From Phaseolus vulgaris (lineage: Eukaryota; Streptophyta; Magnoliopsida; Fabales; Fabaceae): a stretch of DNA of 64,000 nucleotides. The notes below the pieces were generated by a model. That model was not told the origin of the DNA, searched no databases, and worked only from the letters and a program-made list of their open reading frames with translations. Location: assembly GCF_000499845.2 (NCBI RefSeq), contig NC_023754.2:18416111-18480110 (forward strand), written 5' to 3'. Made by a program: the position numbers and the translations under genes. Each line of letters starts with the position of its first letter. The first letter of the stretch is position 1. Shown piece after piece: positions 12,391-25,416 of the stretch.

Positions 12391-12750
12391 CTTTTTCTAG
12401 AAAATCATTAAATAGAAACCAATTTTAGAGACTAAAAATAATTAGTTGCTATATTGACTAAATTAGATACTAGTTTTTATATTAGTTTTTATTATTCATA
12501 AATAGTTTCTATATTGGTATCTAATTAGCTACCAATGTTTTAACTACCAATTATATAGATTCTAAATTTGGTAGCAAAAACCTTAGTAGTTAATTAGATA
12601 CCAATTAAAAAATTATCTATCAATAATAGAAACTAATTTAAAAATCAATAATTTTTTTAGTCTTTAAAATAGTATCTAATTTAGTCAATATAACAACTCA
12701 TTATTTTTTGTCTTTAAAATTAATTTCTATTTAATAATTTTTTTTTTGTG
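12391..12750. mobile_element. CACTA-type miniature element, eroded ends
   Basis: The same family as 5584 and 26719: left part ctagaaaatcattaaatag, mirrored right part ctatttaataattttttt, and the inverted centre ccaatgtt...aaccttag. The terminal CACTA is mutated. The triplet gat flanks both sides (12388-12390 and 12750-12752), a plausible target duplication. Confidence 0.7.
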
Positions 12751-12752
12751 AT

Positions 12753-13829
12753 ACTTAACATTCATACAACTCATCACAAGTCAATTTCTGGTTTGGAATG
12801 AGTTAGGTTAACATTTTGCTAACTAAATCAATGACTATAGGGCCAACAGCTAGACCATTTGTTCTTATATAGTAATAAACAAATTAAAATTATCAAAACA
12901 AAATTAAGTTTTATATAAATATTTAATAAAATATTTTTAATCACTATAAACAAAGATAAAAATAATTAATGACAATTTTAATAAGTTTAGATATAATAAA
13001 TATGGACAATAAATTTTTTAACTAAAACTTGTGAAAATACATACACTAAACCGACACCTTTTATTGTTTTATAAGATATAAAACTTGTCATTTTATTGTA
13101 ACTTTTGATTACACATTAATATCTATATGTTGGTTTAAATTTTAATATATTTTTTTGCTGATGTATAAATGTGAGAAGAAAATGGTAGAAAAATATATTG
13201 ATTTAGAAAGTATGAAAGGAATAAATATTTATTTTTAGATGTGTAGTAAGACAAAAGTAACTAATGTGTGAAAGATTAAAACTAAAGTGCGTTGTGAATA
13301 ATGTGAAGTAAATTACTTAAATCTCTATGGACTAGTTTTAGTAAGTTAATTAATAATTTATTTGAAATGTTGATTATGAGTAAAAAAACAAAATATTTTA
13401 AATAAAAGCGAAAAGGAAAGGAAAAAGAAGAGTGAATGACATCCCTTTTGGGTAAGAGTGAATCTAACCTTCTTGCAAAGTTATGGCATGGAATAGGCCA
13501 CCACCAATCATGTGACCATTTTCAATCCTGCTTGAGTATAATTCTACTTCACTTCGACCCATTCCAAACAAACACATGTACAAATGCCAATAACAAAACG
13601 ATTTATTTATCTAATTGAATTTAACCAAAGTAGCATATCACACATGGGGATATGAAGGTAGGGGTGTGGAAAACTGCCCAACCCACGTTAAAAAAAGGGG
13701 TGCACGTTCCTTTCTAGTACTTTGAGTTGACTTTGCATGATATCTGTTGTTTTTTTTTGGGTGAATATCATGTTCTGTATTTACCGATGTTCTGGTACTC
13801 ATAATCTAATCGATGTTGATTTTATTTTA
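12753..13829. other. Intergenic DNA; mixed-composition patch
   Basis: No gene seen. A more complex patch at about 13430-13760 includes a 60-codon frame with no recognisable domain. It could be conserved non-coding sequence or part of an untranslated transcript. Confidence 0.5.
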
Positions 13830-14345
13830 TTAAAAAATATTGAATAATTTAGAAATATTAATTTATTTTAGATTTTTATATAAAAAATAAATAATTTAGA
13901 GTTATATTTATTTATAATTTTGAATGGTTTAGAAATTTTATTTATTTTAAAATTTTATTTAAATAAGACATTAAATAATTTCGAATTTATATTTGTTTAA
14001 AATTTTGAATAATTTAGAAATTTATTTATTTCAAATTTTTTTAAACAAGATATAGGATTTTAAATAATTTAGAAATTTTATTTAAGATTTGTATTTATTT
14101 AAGATTTTGTGTAATTTAAAAATTTATTTATTTAAGGAAGACATTCAATAATTTAGTACTTGTATTTCTTTATAATAATTTAAGAATTTATGTATTTAAT
14201 TTTTTTATTCAAATATAACATTTAATAATTTAAAATTTGTATTTATTTAGGATTTTTAATAATTTAATAATTTTATTTATTTTAATTTTTTTATTTAAAT
14301 AAGACATTAAATAATTTAAATTTGCATTTATTTAGGATTTATTTA
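13830..14345. repeat. Degenerate AT-rich tandem repeat
   Basis: About seven diverged units built from the phrase aataatttagaaattttatttatttta, several with ttatttaaataagacatt attached. Spacing is irregular (roughly 60-90 bases). It looks like an old minisatellite. Confidence 0.7.
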
Positions 14346-15080
14346 AATAATATTTTAATTAAAAACAATTATAATAAAAAAAAGAAAAATATTTTTTCAA
14401 CAATTTTTAAATATAGACAAAATTGTAAACTAATATTTTTATTAGTTAAAAAAAAATACCATTTAAATCATACACATCACATTAGAAAAAAAACTTTTAT
14501 AAATTTTCCTTACTTTTCACATTATTTACATTAATCAAAATCACCTTACTTTCTTCTTATATTTTCATCGAATCATTTCAAATTTACTCAATATAATCCA
14601 AACAAAACATAGAACCACTAGAACAGTGATATTTTGACCTTCTTCTACATTCTCACTTGAAAACCAATAATATTATTAATTTATTTTAATATTTAATTTA
14701 TTTTTATTTTTATTACTTGAATATAATATTTTATTATTAAAAAATGATAAAGTATAGAAAATAAAAAGTGTGAAATTCATTTTATTAATCAGCATAACAA
14801 AAATAGAAAGAATAAAAACTTATTCCCATTTGTAATCGTGACGCATGAAGCAAAACCAGGAAACTAAAAGAGAGAAGAAATAAAACAATATTTTGGGTGC
14901 AAAATGAGGGGAAGAACATTAGTAGTTGACGTCCTTTCTGGCATAAGAAGGACTTTAGACGTTATAATTTCAATCTCAATACATCATTACGACATATAAA
15001 GAATTTTGCAGACACTTAAATTATATATAGAAAGATGGTAATATTATAAGTTTGATGAGACAGAGATGGTTTAAGTTTGA
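14346..15080. other. Intergenic DNA and 3' flank of the PMEI-like gene
   Basis: Nothing gene-like. The part nearest 15080 should contain the 3' untranslated region of the minus-strand gene that ends there. Confidence 0.5.
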
Positions 15081-15629
15081 TCAATAATGTTGACGAAGCA
15101 TTTGGATGAAGGCCAGAGATATTACATTAAGTTGGAAATAGAGTTTGTTTTCCTTTGTTAAAGGAGACGTTTCACCTTTCTTATCCTTGAATTGATCTTC
15201 ACAGGTAACAGAGTTATCCAAGGAAGCACTCAGCCTTATAGAAGCCGTGTCCAAATCCTTCCACTTTAAAGCAACCGCAGCAGCATCTAAATCCCAAAGG
15301 GAATCAGAGTAAAGATCATAACAATCTCGTAAACAAACCTTTGCGTATTCATCAAAACTTTTGCCCTTCAAGAACTTTGAAATCATGGAAACCGTGTTGC
15401 TTCCGTTGGACTTGGTAAGTTGAATTGAAATGCCCACAAGACCCTCCAGGTTGGTGCCTGCTGGTTGCAACTTGGAGGAGGCATCTTTGAGGGATGCCAC
15501 ACAGAAATCATACCTCAAATTTGGATCATTCTTCGAGGCCTCCTTGCAAGATTCAGAGATAAGATTTGAACCATTTGAACTTTGGAAGAGAAAGATAAAG
15601 AAAACAAGTAAGAACGAACCGAATTTCAT
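15081..15629 (-). CDS. Secreted PMEI / invertase-inhibitor-like protein
   Basis: Single-exon gene of 182 residues, normal for the plant invertase/pectin methylesterase inhibitor family. Residues 1-20 form a signal peptide (Lys, then FLLVFFIFLF), so the product should enter the secretory pathway and act in the cell wall or vacuole. The mature part has the family pattern: Cys28 and Cys43 in the N-terminal hairpin, the RDCYDLYSDS motif with Cys103 opening the four-helix bundle, and Cys143; an extra Cys99 lies four residues before Cys103. It most resembles the Pla a 1-like putative invertase inhibitor branch. Family members block cell-wall or vacuolar invertase, or pectin methylesterase; which one applies here cannot be read from sequence. 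The start is set by the only Met preceding the signal peptide. Confidence 0.88.
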   Translation of the reverse strand: MKFGSFLLVFFIFLFQSSNGSNLISESCKEASKNDPNLRYDFCVASLKDASSKLQPAGTNLEGLVGISIQLTKSNGSNTVSMISKFLKGKSFDEYAKVCLRDCYDLYSDSLWDLDAAAVALKWKDLDTASIRLSASLDNSVTCEDQFKDKKGETSPLTKENKLYFQLNVISLAFIQMLRQHY

Positions 15630-15683
15630 TCTTGTCTTCTTTTTTTTTTCTTATGATCGGTGAGAAATGAGATTTAGTTTACA

Positions 15684-15693
15684 CCTTTATAAT
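15684..15693 (-). promoter_or_regulatory. Probable TATA box of the PMEI-like gene
   Basis: On the minus strand this reads ATTATAAAGG, 55-64 bases upstream of the start codon at 15629. That would give a 5' leader of roughly 25-35 bases. Confidence 0.5.
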
Positions 15694-15769
15694 GTGATCT
15701 CCACTACACATCACATATTATATATATTATTGAGTTGGTGTTGCTCCCTTATTCTCATCCTAGATAAAT

Positions 15770-15801
15770 ATTATGATTATTATTATTATTATTATTACTA
15801 T
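15770..15801. repeat. ATT microsatellite
   Basis: About eight ATT units upstream of the PMEI-like gene. Confidence 0.85.
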
Positions 15802-15984
15802 AACTATTATATATAATATTACTTTTATTAATGAGAATTTCATTAGTTTGTTTTTTGTTTGTGAGAAATTCTGAGTAAAAGGATTACTGTTGTGGTATGT
15901 TAACCCGTGAGATGCACACAAGAATAATATTTACTTACAAGTTTTAAGATTTTTAATATTTACTTACAATCTTTAAACCAATTT

Positions 15985-16705
15985 TCGTCACACCTGGTTC
16001 TAAACTTTTTACCTCCTTTTATGTTTTCTAACTATCCTCAATTTTTTTTGTTATATATTATCTAGGAAATCTCACGTGTACGTGGATGGAATAAATGGAT
16101 CACATTACAAAATAATTATTAAATAAAAATAATTTTTTTAAAAAAAGTTAATTAACTATATTAATTACATTAGATATTATTTTAAAAATTAAAATTATTA
16201 ATATTATTAATAAAATTTATAAATTAGTTTTTAATTAATATTTAATTAGTTATCATTGATTTAATTATTATTAATGTAGATTTTAAAGTTGATAATTACA
16301 TACATACTAATTTAAAAATTATTTATTAATAAAAGAAATTTTTTTATTTACTAATATTTTTTTTAATTTTTAAAATAATATTTAATTTAGTTAATATAAT
16401 AATTAATTATTTTTATTTTTAAAATTAGTTTTTATTTAATAATTTTTTAATAACACCAAGCAAAATAAACAACTTATATAAATTTAAAATAAATAAAATA
16501 AGTGATTTAATAATTAAAAGATTATCATTTGTTGCATATTTTGTGAATCTAGACTAATCCAACTACGTTCAATAATGTCAACACTCCCAATCGAAGCATT
16601 TGAATCATGTAAGGATGATACTGGTAGAAGAGTAAATAAAACAATTGGGCTAGAAAATGTATGAACTTGAAGTAGGATTAGATATAGACACGTGTAAAGG
16701 TTTTA
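15985..16705. repeat. Dispersed repeat, copy 2 of 3, split by a CACTA-type element
   Basis: 15985-16075 matches 16826-16920 (tcgtcacacct, aagctttttacct, aggaaatctcac) and 16456-16705 matches 16920-17225. In the second of these tandem copies the two halves are adjacent; here they are separated by about 350 bases holding a CACTA-type miniature element. Confidence 0.65.
16103..16450. mobile_element. Degenerate CACTA-type miniature element nested in a repeat
   Basis: Left end cattacaaaataattattaa and mirrored right part tttttatttaataatttttt follow the family pattern, with the inverted centre tatcattgat...gttgataatt. Ends are eroded and no clear target duplication remains. It interrupts the repeat at 15985-16705. 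Confidence 0.55.
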
Positions 16706-16825
16706 TGCTCATATTGTTATAAAAAAAAAAAGTTTTATGCTCATTATCTTATCCAAATTTGTGTCTCGTGTGCAGGAAATCATTTATATTTTCTTTGTAT
16801 TGCAAATATTCAACATTATTAACAT

Positions 16826-17225
16826 ACATCTTCGTCACACCTTGATCTAAGCTTTTTACCTTATTGTATGTTTCTGAACTACCTTCAAAATTTTCTTTTA
16901 TTATACAGGAAATCTCACATATTGATACAAGATAAATAACTTATACAGATTTAAAATAATTTTAAAAAACAGTTTGCTAATTAAAAAGTTATCATTTCTT
17001 GCATATTTTGTGAATTCAGACGAATCCATCTACGTCCAACAATATCAACATTTTCAATTGAAGCATTTGGATCATATAATGTAGAGAATGTATGATGTCG
17101 GGTTGTCATAGGCTATGAGTGAGGCTAGATATAAACATATTTATAAAAAAAAAAACGATAATTTGAAGCAGACATGGTGAGATGCATTTAAGAAGTAGAT
17201 TAGAAATAAATATGCATACAAATAG
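16826..17225. repeat. Dispersed repeat, copy 3 of 3 (uninterrupted)
   Basis: Contiguous version of the sequence that is split at 15985-16705, about 840 bases downstream in the same orientation. Also related to 9040-9390. The class is not recognised. Confidence 0.65.
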
Positions 17226-17309
17226 TATGCAATGAAGGTATCAATTCATAATTAGATTTTTAATTAGAGTTAGTGGGTGTTCTACTGATATCTCTCCTTC
17301 TACTTATCA

Positions 17310-17476
17310 TGTTGTATGAACGAGGTTTGGAAGCATAGAAACAAGGTAATTTTTAAAGGAAGTATAATATAGATACAGGGTAATCTTTAAAGGAGGTGTA
17401 GTATAGAAATAAGTTTGCAGTACTCAACGAGGTTTGGTAGCATAGAAAACGGGTAATCTTTAAAGGAAGTGTAGTA
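17310..17476. repeat. Imperfect direct repeats (ggtaat-tttaaagga motif)
   Basis: Three or more copies of a phrase like aagcatagaaa-caaggtaat-ctttaaaggaagtgtagtat occur in about 160 bases. Probably the edge of the neighbouring retroelement remnant. Confidence 0.55.
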
Positions 17477-17479
17477 GAT

Positions 17480-18570
17480 GTATTGGAAGTTTTTGCTTTG
17501 ATCCAATTAAAGGTTTGGTCTTGGAATACTGATATGATTTCAATAACATGATAGAGACATTATATGAACATGTTATGGATTCAACAAGAATTGGAATATG
17601 ATTAGGCACTTTTTAATAATTGGATCAATGTTCTTATCATTCAAGAACTCACCAAAACACAAGTAACCAAGCCAAACTCATATAGAAACCCATTTTTAGG
17701 CATATGAACCGATTAAAACAAGAAACAACACAAATGAACCGATTAAAACTTAAAGAAACACAACTAAAATCACAAGAACAGCAAACTAAATGAAACTACC
17801 GAATATAAACACAAGACAAACAAGTTCTACCGATTGAAATGACAAGAAACAACAAAAACATGTTTTAGAGTTTGTTTTGGAATGGAAATGGAGGAAGGAG
17901 ATGAAAAAGAACAAGGAAACTTATGTGGTTGGAGTTCTTGGAAATGTGCACGCCACTTGAAGGATGAAAGGCTTCAAAATGAGTGTGTTGCTGCCACTTG
18001 AGAGCCCAAGGATTCACTCAAGATAAGACTATAAGAGAAGAAGACACAAGTCTCTCTCAATTCACTCACTAATTTGGGAGAGGTTCTTTACCCACAAAAT
18101 CAATTCTATTATTTCAAAGACTCAAGCCTTCCTTTTATATGGAGGAGGACCGGTCACATATTACAAAGAAAGCTTACAAGAGAAGCTTTGCAAGGTTGCC
18201 TTCTAACCTTTCTAATTCTAGCGCCTAAAATGGAGAGTGAAGAGGCACCTTTTAGATTTTTCCTAAAAACTAATGCCTATAGGTGCTATACAAAAGAGGT
18301 GTCTTTAAGGTTTCCCTCTTTAGCACATCCTAAAGCTATTCTATATTATTTACAAAATTTATACAAAAGAAACTATAAAGAGAGATATTAATTGGAACCC
18401 ATTCTTGAATGCTTGTAGTCTTCTTTTGGCTTTAGGCTTGGTCATCTCTTTATTTAATTCTTCTTTCATTTTTTTAGAAGACTAGAAGGAAGAACTTTAA
18501 ATGTTTGGGTGGATGACCTCTTCCTCCATTAGTAAAATCCTCTCTAACTTGATATCTATCAAATACATCC
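17480..18570 (-). mobile_element. Probable LTR-retrotransposon fragment (solo LTR-like), minus orientation
   Basis: The block is less AT-rich than its surroundings. Read on the minus strand it has a TATA-like sequence (CCATATAAAAGGAAGG, about 18131-18146), the arrangement of an LTR promoter. It also contains twice the phrase tgaaccgattaaaac near 17705-17750. From general memory it resembles long legume LTRs, but the ends are not defined and no polyprotein is present. The 105-codon plus-strand frame at 18074-18391 is judged to be chance within it. Confidence 0.5.
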
Positions 18571-20828
18571 AAGTCACATTCTGCGTTTTTCTCCTTTTTC
18601 GATTAGTGAATAGATCCTATGATTTATATGGGGATGATCTCATGACGTATTCTTTTAGTTTGTAATATATAAAATTAAAGGACGGAGAATAATATATAAA
18701 AACAAATATTTAAAAAAATTAAGTACTCTTCTTATCCTAATTATATTTTTATTTCTATTATATATCACAACACTTTCTTTTTCGATATAGTCATTGTTCA
18801 GATTTAAAATAACATTTAATTTCTAGATTTTTTTCACATTTCTTTATTTAGAAAAACAAAATTTAGTAATAAATGTTGACAATTTGATTTTAAAATAAAA
18901 ACTTTTAAATGAATATAAAAATTTGAACGTGAGAAAGTAATTTATACTAGAAAGAAAATAAATTATTTGGTAGGGCTATATGGATAACCGTTAGAACTTA
19001 CTATAATTTCTATATACAAGAATAGATTGTTATGTGATAGTAATTTAATAATATGTATCTTCAATCTGGTTTAACTTTGTTGAAGATTAAGAAATGATTA
19101 ATCTTTACAGAATTTGTGAAGAATTCAATGTGGAAGAACTTGCATATCAACAACTTTTTATTTTCTGTTTTAATCTCTTTTATATTTTCTGCACAACTAT
19201 CTCAACCCTTATTATCTTTATTGTTATTGCTAACTTGTATTGCTTGCAGATAAATTCTAAACAGTGATTTACTAATTTTACTATTGGATTTCTTGGAAAA
19301 CGACTTGAGGTCATTTGAACACTTCTATCATTTTAATTTAACAGCAAAACGATAAAATTTGGCGTCATTACTAGAAAATCCAATTTAAATTTGGTTATCA
19401 GGGTTTTTTTTATCTGCATATTTTTTTTATTTTCCTAATTTTATTTTCTGCATATCTAACTTTATTTTCTTTTGATTAGTTTTATTTAATTATTATACTT
19501 TAAAAAAAAGTAATAAATTGAAAAAAAATATGATATATATATATATATATTTTTTTTATCTTATTTTATTTTATCTCCTTATATCTCTTATCTTTTTCCT
19601 ATTTTGGTTTGTCTTTATTTTATTTTTTATATCTTTTTTCTTAATCTTATTTTGATTAGTTTTTATTTTATTTCTTTATATTTTTTTATCTTAATCTTAT
19701 TTTAATTTTCTTTATTTTATATCTTATCTATTTTTAATTATTATTTTTTTCTCTGGATTTTTTTCTATTTTTTTATTATTTTTGTTTTTATTTCCTATAT
19801 TTTATTTATTTATTTTTGCTCTTTTTTTTTCTTTTCATTCTCATTTTTTTAAGCATTAAGTGTGACATTTGCATTAATTTTTTTTAGAATTTTGCATTTA
19901 GGGTAGACACTTCAGTTGTTACTCTTTGATTTTTATTTTTTTTAATTGAAAGCAATTTAGAGAAGAGTTTAACTAGGAAAAACTTGTTTTTTAAGTTCGT
20001 CCATATGTTACTCACCTCTCTTTACTAAGAGTTTACTTGATTTGTTTTTCAAATACAAGAAAAAAAAGTTTGTTCTGAGATGTATAATAGGTGTTAGTGT
20101 CCATTAATCCTATAGACCCTTTATAATACCAAGATATCCTACTCCTTCAAAATCATGGTTTGAGCTTTTTTGACATTTAAAGTGGTAGGTGATGGATAAG
20201 GTTAGATACATCCCTTACCAAGAATCTTTCAAAACGATAAAAAAAAAATTAGACTCTTAAACTTATGTTTATAAATTTATAATGAAAAAAGTTCTTCAAA
20301 CCGCCTAAAGGATAAGATGAGACTAAATCTAATTGATCAAACTAAACCAAATATTTGTTTTAATAGTCACTCAAAACAATTTAATTATTAAAATAAAAAT
20401 TTAATATTTTGAAATAGAACAAAATATACAGCAAATAGTATCATAATTTTACTCTTGAAATTTGTCCAATTATCTTACAATCAAGCAATAGTAACTATCA
20501 ATAACCTTACTTACAATCAAGCGACTACAAACACAAGAAACAAGCATGATTTTCAGTTCTGATCCATTTTATTCCCTTGCATTAAATGGGGGCAAAAACA
20601 TTATGTTACCTCATTAAAAAAAACGCAGTCTGCAACAAAATAGTCTCTCAAACATGTTCAAATGACAAAAAGATGTATCCGACAAAGATTATGCCTCACA
20701 AAAATGTGGATACAAGTTGTCTAAGTATTGAAAAAAATACATCTTTACACACTCAAGCACAAAGAAACAAAGCAGCTTCAATTATAGCAGCTTCCAAAAT
20801 GAACCATTCAATCCATATCCACTAACAC
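18571..20828. other. AT-rich intergenic DNA with a possible old gypsy leader
   Basis: No gene seen. Near 19362-19385 the phrase aaatttggcgtcattactagaa resembles the conserved primer-site region of some Ty3/gypsy elements, suggesting a decayed remnant. 19500-19850 is T-rich low-complexity. 20540-20828 is probably the 3' flank of the transporter gene ending at 20829. Confidence 0.4.
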
Positions 20829-23800
20829 TTACAAATTATGAACTATATCTACAAGAGATGTATAAGTACCCACAACAGCAATACTAACCCCCAAAACTAT
20901 TATTGAATAGTTGATGATCATTTCAGACCCAAATGTCTTGTATGCTCCTGAAATCTTCAAGTAGCACACTGATGGTACTAAAATTGAAGCTGACACACTT
21001 AGCAATGCCCCAATCAGTGACATGAGATATCCAAACAAGGGTATGGTCACAGCTACAATTAGAGAGCTAGTGAGAATGGAGGTACTAACAAGGGTGTGTG
21101 TGAATCTTTTGTTGTAATGCCATGAAATCTTGTTTTTAACAGCATTTATCACTGGGGTAAGCATCAATGCATATTTGGTTATAGGATTGACCAAGGTGGT
21201 GAATATTGCCACATGTGAACTGAACTTGCTTGTTGGTAGGTTCAAAGTCACCTGTGATTCAACCTCTTGTCCAAACATTAAGTACCCCAAAACACCTGCT
21301 GCTGCATAACCAAGGGTGCATACTGAAAAGCACATAGATAGAACCTGCATAAACAGAGGAATACAAACTGTTGTTAACTATCTAGCAATCCAAATCATGA
21401 GAATGAAGCAGCACTAATCCATGTTTAGGAACCATATGAATGTGGAAACAATTGAAGAGTATGAAATCATCTTTAGGATATAGAAGCTATAACTATAATT
21501 AGTTTCTTAAGATCACATTGGACATGTGAGAAATCACATCTAAAATGTAGAACCATAGGCTATTGGATGTGACATGATATATATTTGCATATTCAAGTTA
21601 GTAGTAAAATTCTATAAACTTTATCTGATGCAAACACTGTACAAAGTTATTTGAACCTAAAATCAATTTCTTAACGTGAGACAAAACATTTGAACATTTA
21701 TTTAACATCACATCAGTAGTTATTTCAAAGTAATGTTATAGATCATCTGATATGAATAAAAAAATTATTGATAGTGTGTTTGATTTAGCAACTCCAAACC
21801 AAACCATGCTCGCAAAAGCAATTATTAGTTGTTTTGGTGAGCAATGTAGAAGATATCCAAACACATTATAAGTCAATAAACTCATTTTTGCAGAAACTCT
21901 TTTAAAAGTCCCTAAATCATGTAAATCATGCAAGAGTACCAAAGTTGTTGTGCTCTTACCCTGGAGAATTGACTTTTGTCTCTCATGGAATTGTAGAGAG
22001 TGGGAAGGATAGGATGTGCACTATAACAGAAAGCATATAAACTGGCAGCAGCAGGTATTCCACTCAATCTGAAGAGTTTTCCCTTTGCATGAAATCCAGT
22101 GCCATCAATGGTACCATTCCAAAATAGAGAGAGGAGGAAGATGGAAGAAGCCAAAGCCCCACTTGCAGACACATAAGACAGCATGCTCAAATCCTCTAAC
22201 AAAAGACTAGGCAGAATAACAAGGGCAGCAATTATGGTAAAAATTGTTGCACCACCAATTGTTACCCCTGCAAGGTTGACTTGGATATTTGGTACTAATC
22301 TGTTAAGATTGTCACCTTCTAAAATCAGAAACCCTGTTACAACTAGATAAAGCTCAGAATTCATGGCAATGGATACCATTAGCCTTCCCTTGTATCCAAA
22401 TGCACGTTGACCTATGTCAGGGAAGGTCCTGATATCAGGGTCCATGTCCATGCATCTTTTGACCAACATGCCAGTGTAACAACAAGCAATGGCAATCACA
22501 AACAGTAGTGATATGCTTAACCATCCCCCAGATGCCAGTGCATAAGGCATGGAGATAATACCAACTCCTGAAACCATAGCAGCATTAATCGTAGTGACAT
22601 AAAGTTGAATAAATTATCACAATTTAGTTCACAAAATATCACTCAGACACTCTTCTTCTTCAATAGTCCTAAAATTATTCACATGATACATTTCATTAAC
22701 ATTGATTGAAGGACTAATGTATAAGGTTTAGTTATTTTGGATGTCTATGTAAAGTTTACACTGCAATACACTTTGAGCTTTACTTTGTATGCACCAATAA
22801 AAATTAAATATAATTTCCAAAATAATAATTATAAAAGCAATAAATTTATTATATAATAGCATATAATTTTATCAGAATATATTTTTACACTTCAATAGAT
22901 TTAAATTACATTTATAAATTTTTATATACACTGGGTCTTTAAATTAAATTCTTGAGTTAAAAAATAATTTATATATATATATATAATCAAGATAAAACAT
23001 TTTTGTTACACATACATTTAACTGGATTTTATTATTTTACGATACTGTTTTACTCATTAACACGTGACAATGCATAAAAAAATTACATTTACATGTGGAT
23101 GTAAATTCTTGTACCCAAAAAATGGATATATGTTAAATTAATTTATTAAAGAATTTAAATTTATATATATATATTATTACTATAATTTTTTCACGATTAA
23201 TCAATAAAAATTATTATAGACGAAACCTTTAAAGTATTTAATAAAGAGTAAATGTATCATACATATACAATGTGCTAAATAGTAGTCTAGAAATAATCAT
23301 ATTAATTATTAGTTTATTATAATTAAACACGAAAGGTAATTTGTTCACGCGAAGAAATAAAATTCATATATTGGTTTTTCAATTTAATTTAAAAAAAAAA
23401 GAAAAAAAATACTAATGTAAAAATATATATTCTTACAAGCATCCAAATATGAAATGTTAACAGAGTTGCAAAATATTATAATTTATTCATATTGAAAAAA
23501 AAAATTATATTATCAGTGTATTTAATTAATTGTCTGTATAAATACTTTTTTTCCCAATTAAATAAGTAATGTAAAAAATATATTGATGATAAAAAAAATT
23601 AAAACTTCTGAATGTTAACCTATCCCCATGAACTATTCATCTGAGATTTTCATAGTCTGCAATTGCAAGTGAAACTTCACAAATCTTATCCATTTAATTT
23701 ATTATAAATTTATATTTAAAACTAAATCTCATAAAATTTGAGCGGTTTGATTTGTAACTGCACACTGTGCAGCATACTTCAAACTTTAGTGAGGATGGAA

Positions 23801-25416
23801 AGGAATATTTCATGTATTCCTGAAACATCTATCTCAATAAGTCACGTGAATGCTTCAGTGCTGTATCCTTAAATGAAGAAAGGAATATTACATGTATGGA
23901 CAAAAGTCAAAATCAGAATGGATATAAAATAAAATTATTCTAATTTTTCTGTAATATTGTATCCTTTTATTAATTCTTCTATTTATTATATACAAATATT
24001 TTATGTTTTGGAATAATAAATATGTTTATTTTCATTTAATTCACTTATAGAGCACTTATTAATTAAGATGATATATATTATGACAGGTTTCTACATTACT
24101 TAATAAATTTTTTTTATCAGCAAACATTACTTAATAGCTAACTAATGTATGCTAATAAATTTACACTTTTTTCAGTTATAAATTATTATACATCATACAA
24201 TTTAATTTTTATAATTAATTAATAGTATATAAAAATTTAAAATATAACAGTATATCCAAATCAAAACCCTATTTAATTAATACTCTATAATGTATGTATG
24301 AGTAGGGATAAGAATTTATGACATGATTCAGATTAACTTAATCTGACTGAATCTTTGTTATTAAATAATTTAGACTGATTTTTTTAATTTATAATTCAAC
24401 CATTAGGTTACAAAAATAAAATAAAGTAATTTAGACTAATTTATTTTAATTTATAAGTCAACCACTATTTAAGTAAATAAAAAAAGTATTGTTTATAATT
24501 TATTGTATTATTGGATTTTTAATATAATGTGTACAAAAATAAATATATTTTAGTGCCTATGACTTAGGCCTTTTAATATATTCATTAAAATGTATGTTTA
24601 TTAATTTACTTAAAGAGCACCTCATAGTAAGATTAAAAATATATTTCAAATAAATTTATACTTTAAGAAAAAGTCAAGTTCAACAACTAAAATGCTCCAC
24701 TTAAATTAATTATTTTTTACTAATTAAAAAACAACAACTAAAAGCAAAGTCATGTAAAATAAGCTGAATTAGAGTGTACCAATTCTCACCCTTATTATAG
24801 TCAAGTAGTTTAAGAAGCAAAACTTTCTAACCCAGAATCTGATAAAAAAAATTTCCCAGATTAAAAGCTTCCAAAAACAAAACTTTTTTTGTTGTTGTTG
24901 GCAATAACATAATAAGTCTAAAATATTCAGACATTTTTAGACAGATAAAAGGTCAATCCAAGATGCATTTTCCCTCACTGTTAGAAAAATAACCATAACA
25001 AACTGTAACAAATATTATCAGTTTTTAAGGCATTCATGTAGCAGCAAGATCTTCAATCCAAGGACCAGAACTCAAGAAAAAGAAAGCAAGAAATATGGTA
25101 ACAATGGTTCTGAAATCAACCAAATTGAATCTAATTAACAAGATTCAAATTTTCATAAAAGAAACCATTGTTGAGTACATGTGTAACCAAGAAAGAGAAG
25201 AAAGAAAGAGAGGGCATGCAGATTACCTGAGAGGGCATTAATGAGGTTGAAGCAGGTCTTGAAAAAGGATGTGTTAGACTCATGAGATGTGTGCAGATCC
25301 CAAGTTTTGGCCTCCAACACCTCATCTGAGCCATTCACATGGTGCACTCTTTCATCGATCAGAAGGGGTATGGTGATGATGGAGGAGCATCTATCACCCT
25401 GCTCAGTACCAGCCAT
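20829..25416 (-). CDS. AVT1-type vacuolar amino acid transporter (copy 2)
   Basis: Three coding exons, 25416-25227, 22567-21960 and 21344-20829, form one frame of 1314 bases (437 residues). Exons 2 and 3 have exactly the same lengths (608 and 516) as in the copy at 1266-4228, and the introns interrupt the same codons. The protein has the same layout: hydrophilic N-terminus, NALSGVGIISMPYAL across the first junction, then about ten membrane segments; the two proteins are about 70% identical in the last exon by eye. Role inferred from family: amino acid movement across the vacuolar or another internal membrane. Introns are longer than in copy 1 (about 2.7 and 0.6 kb). An in-frame ATG two codons upstream (25422) is an alternative start. 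No defect is visible, so both duplicates could be functional. Confidence 0.9.

Noticed and set aside
18074..18391. 105-codon plus-strand frame
   Set aside because: It lies within an LTR-like block that reads more sensibly on the minus strand, with a TATA-like element, and has no recognisable domain.
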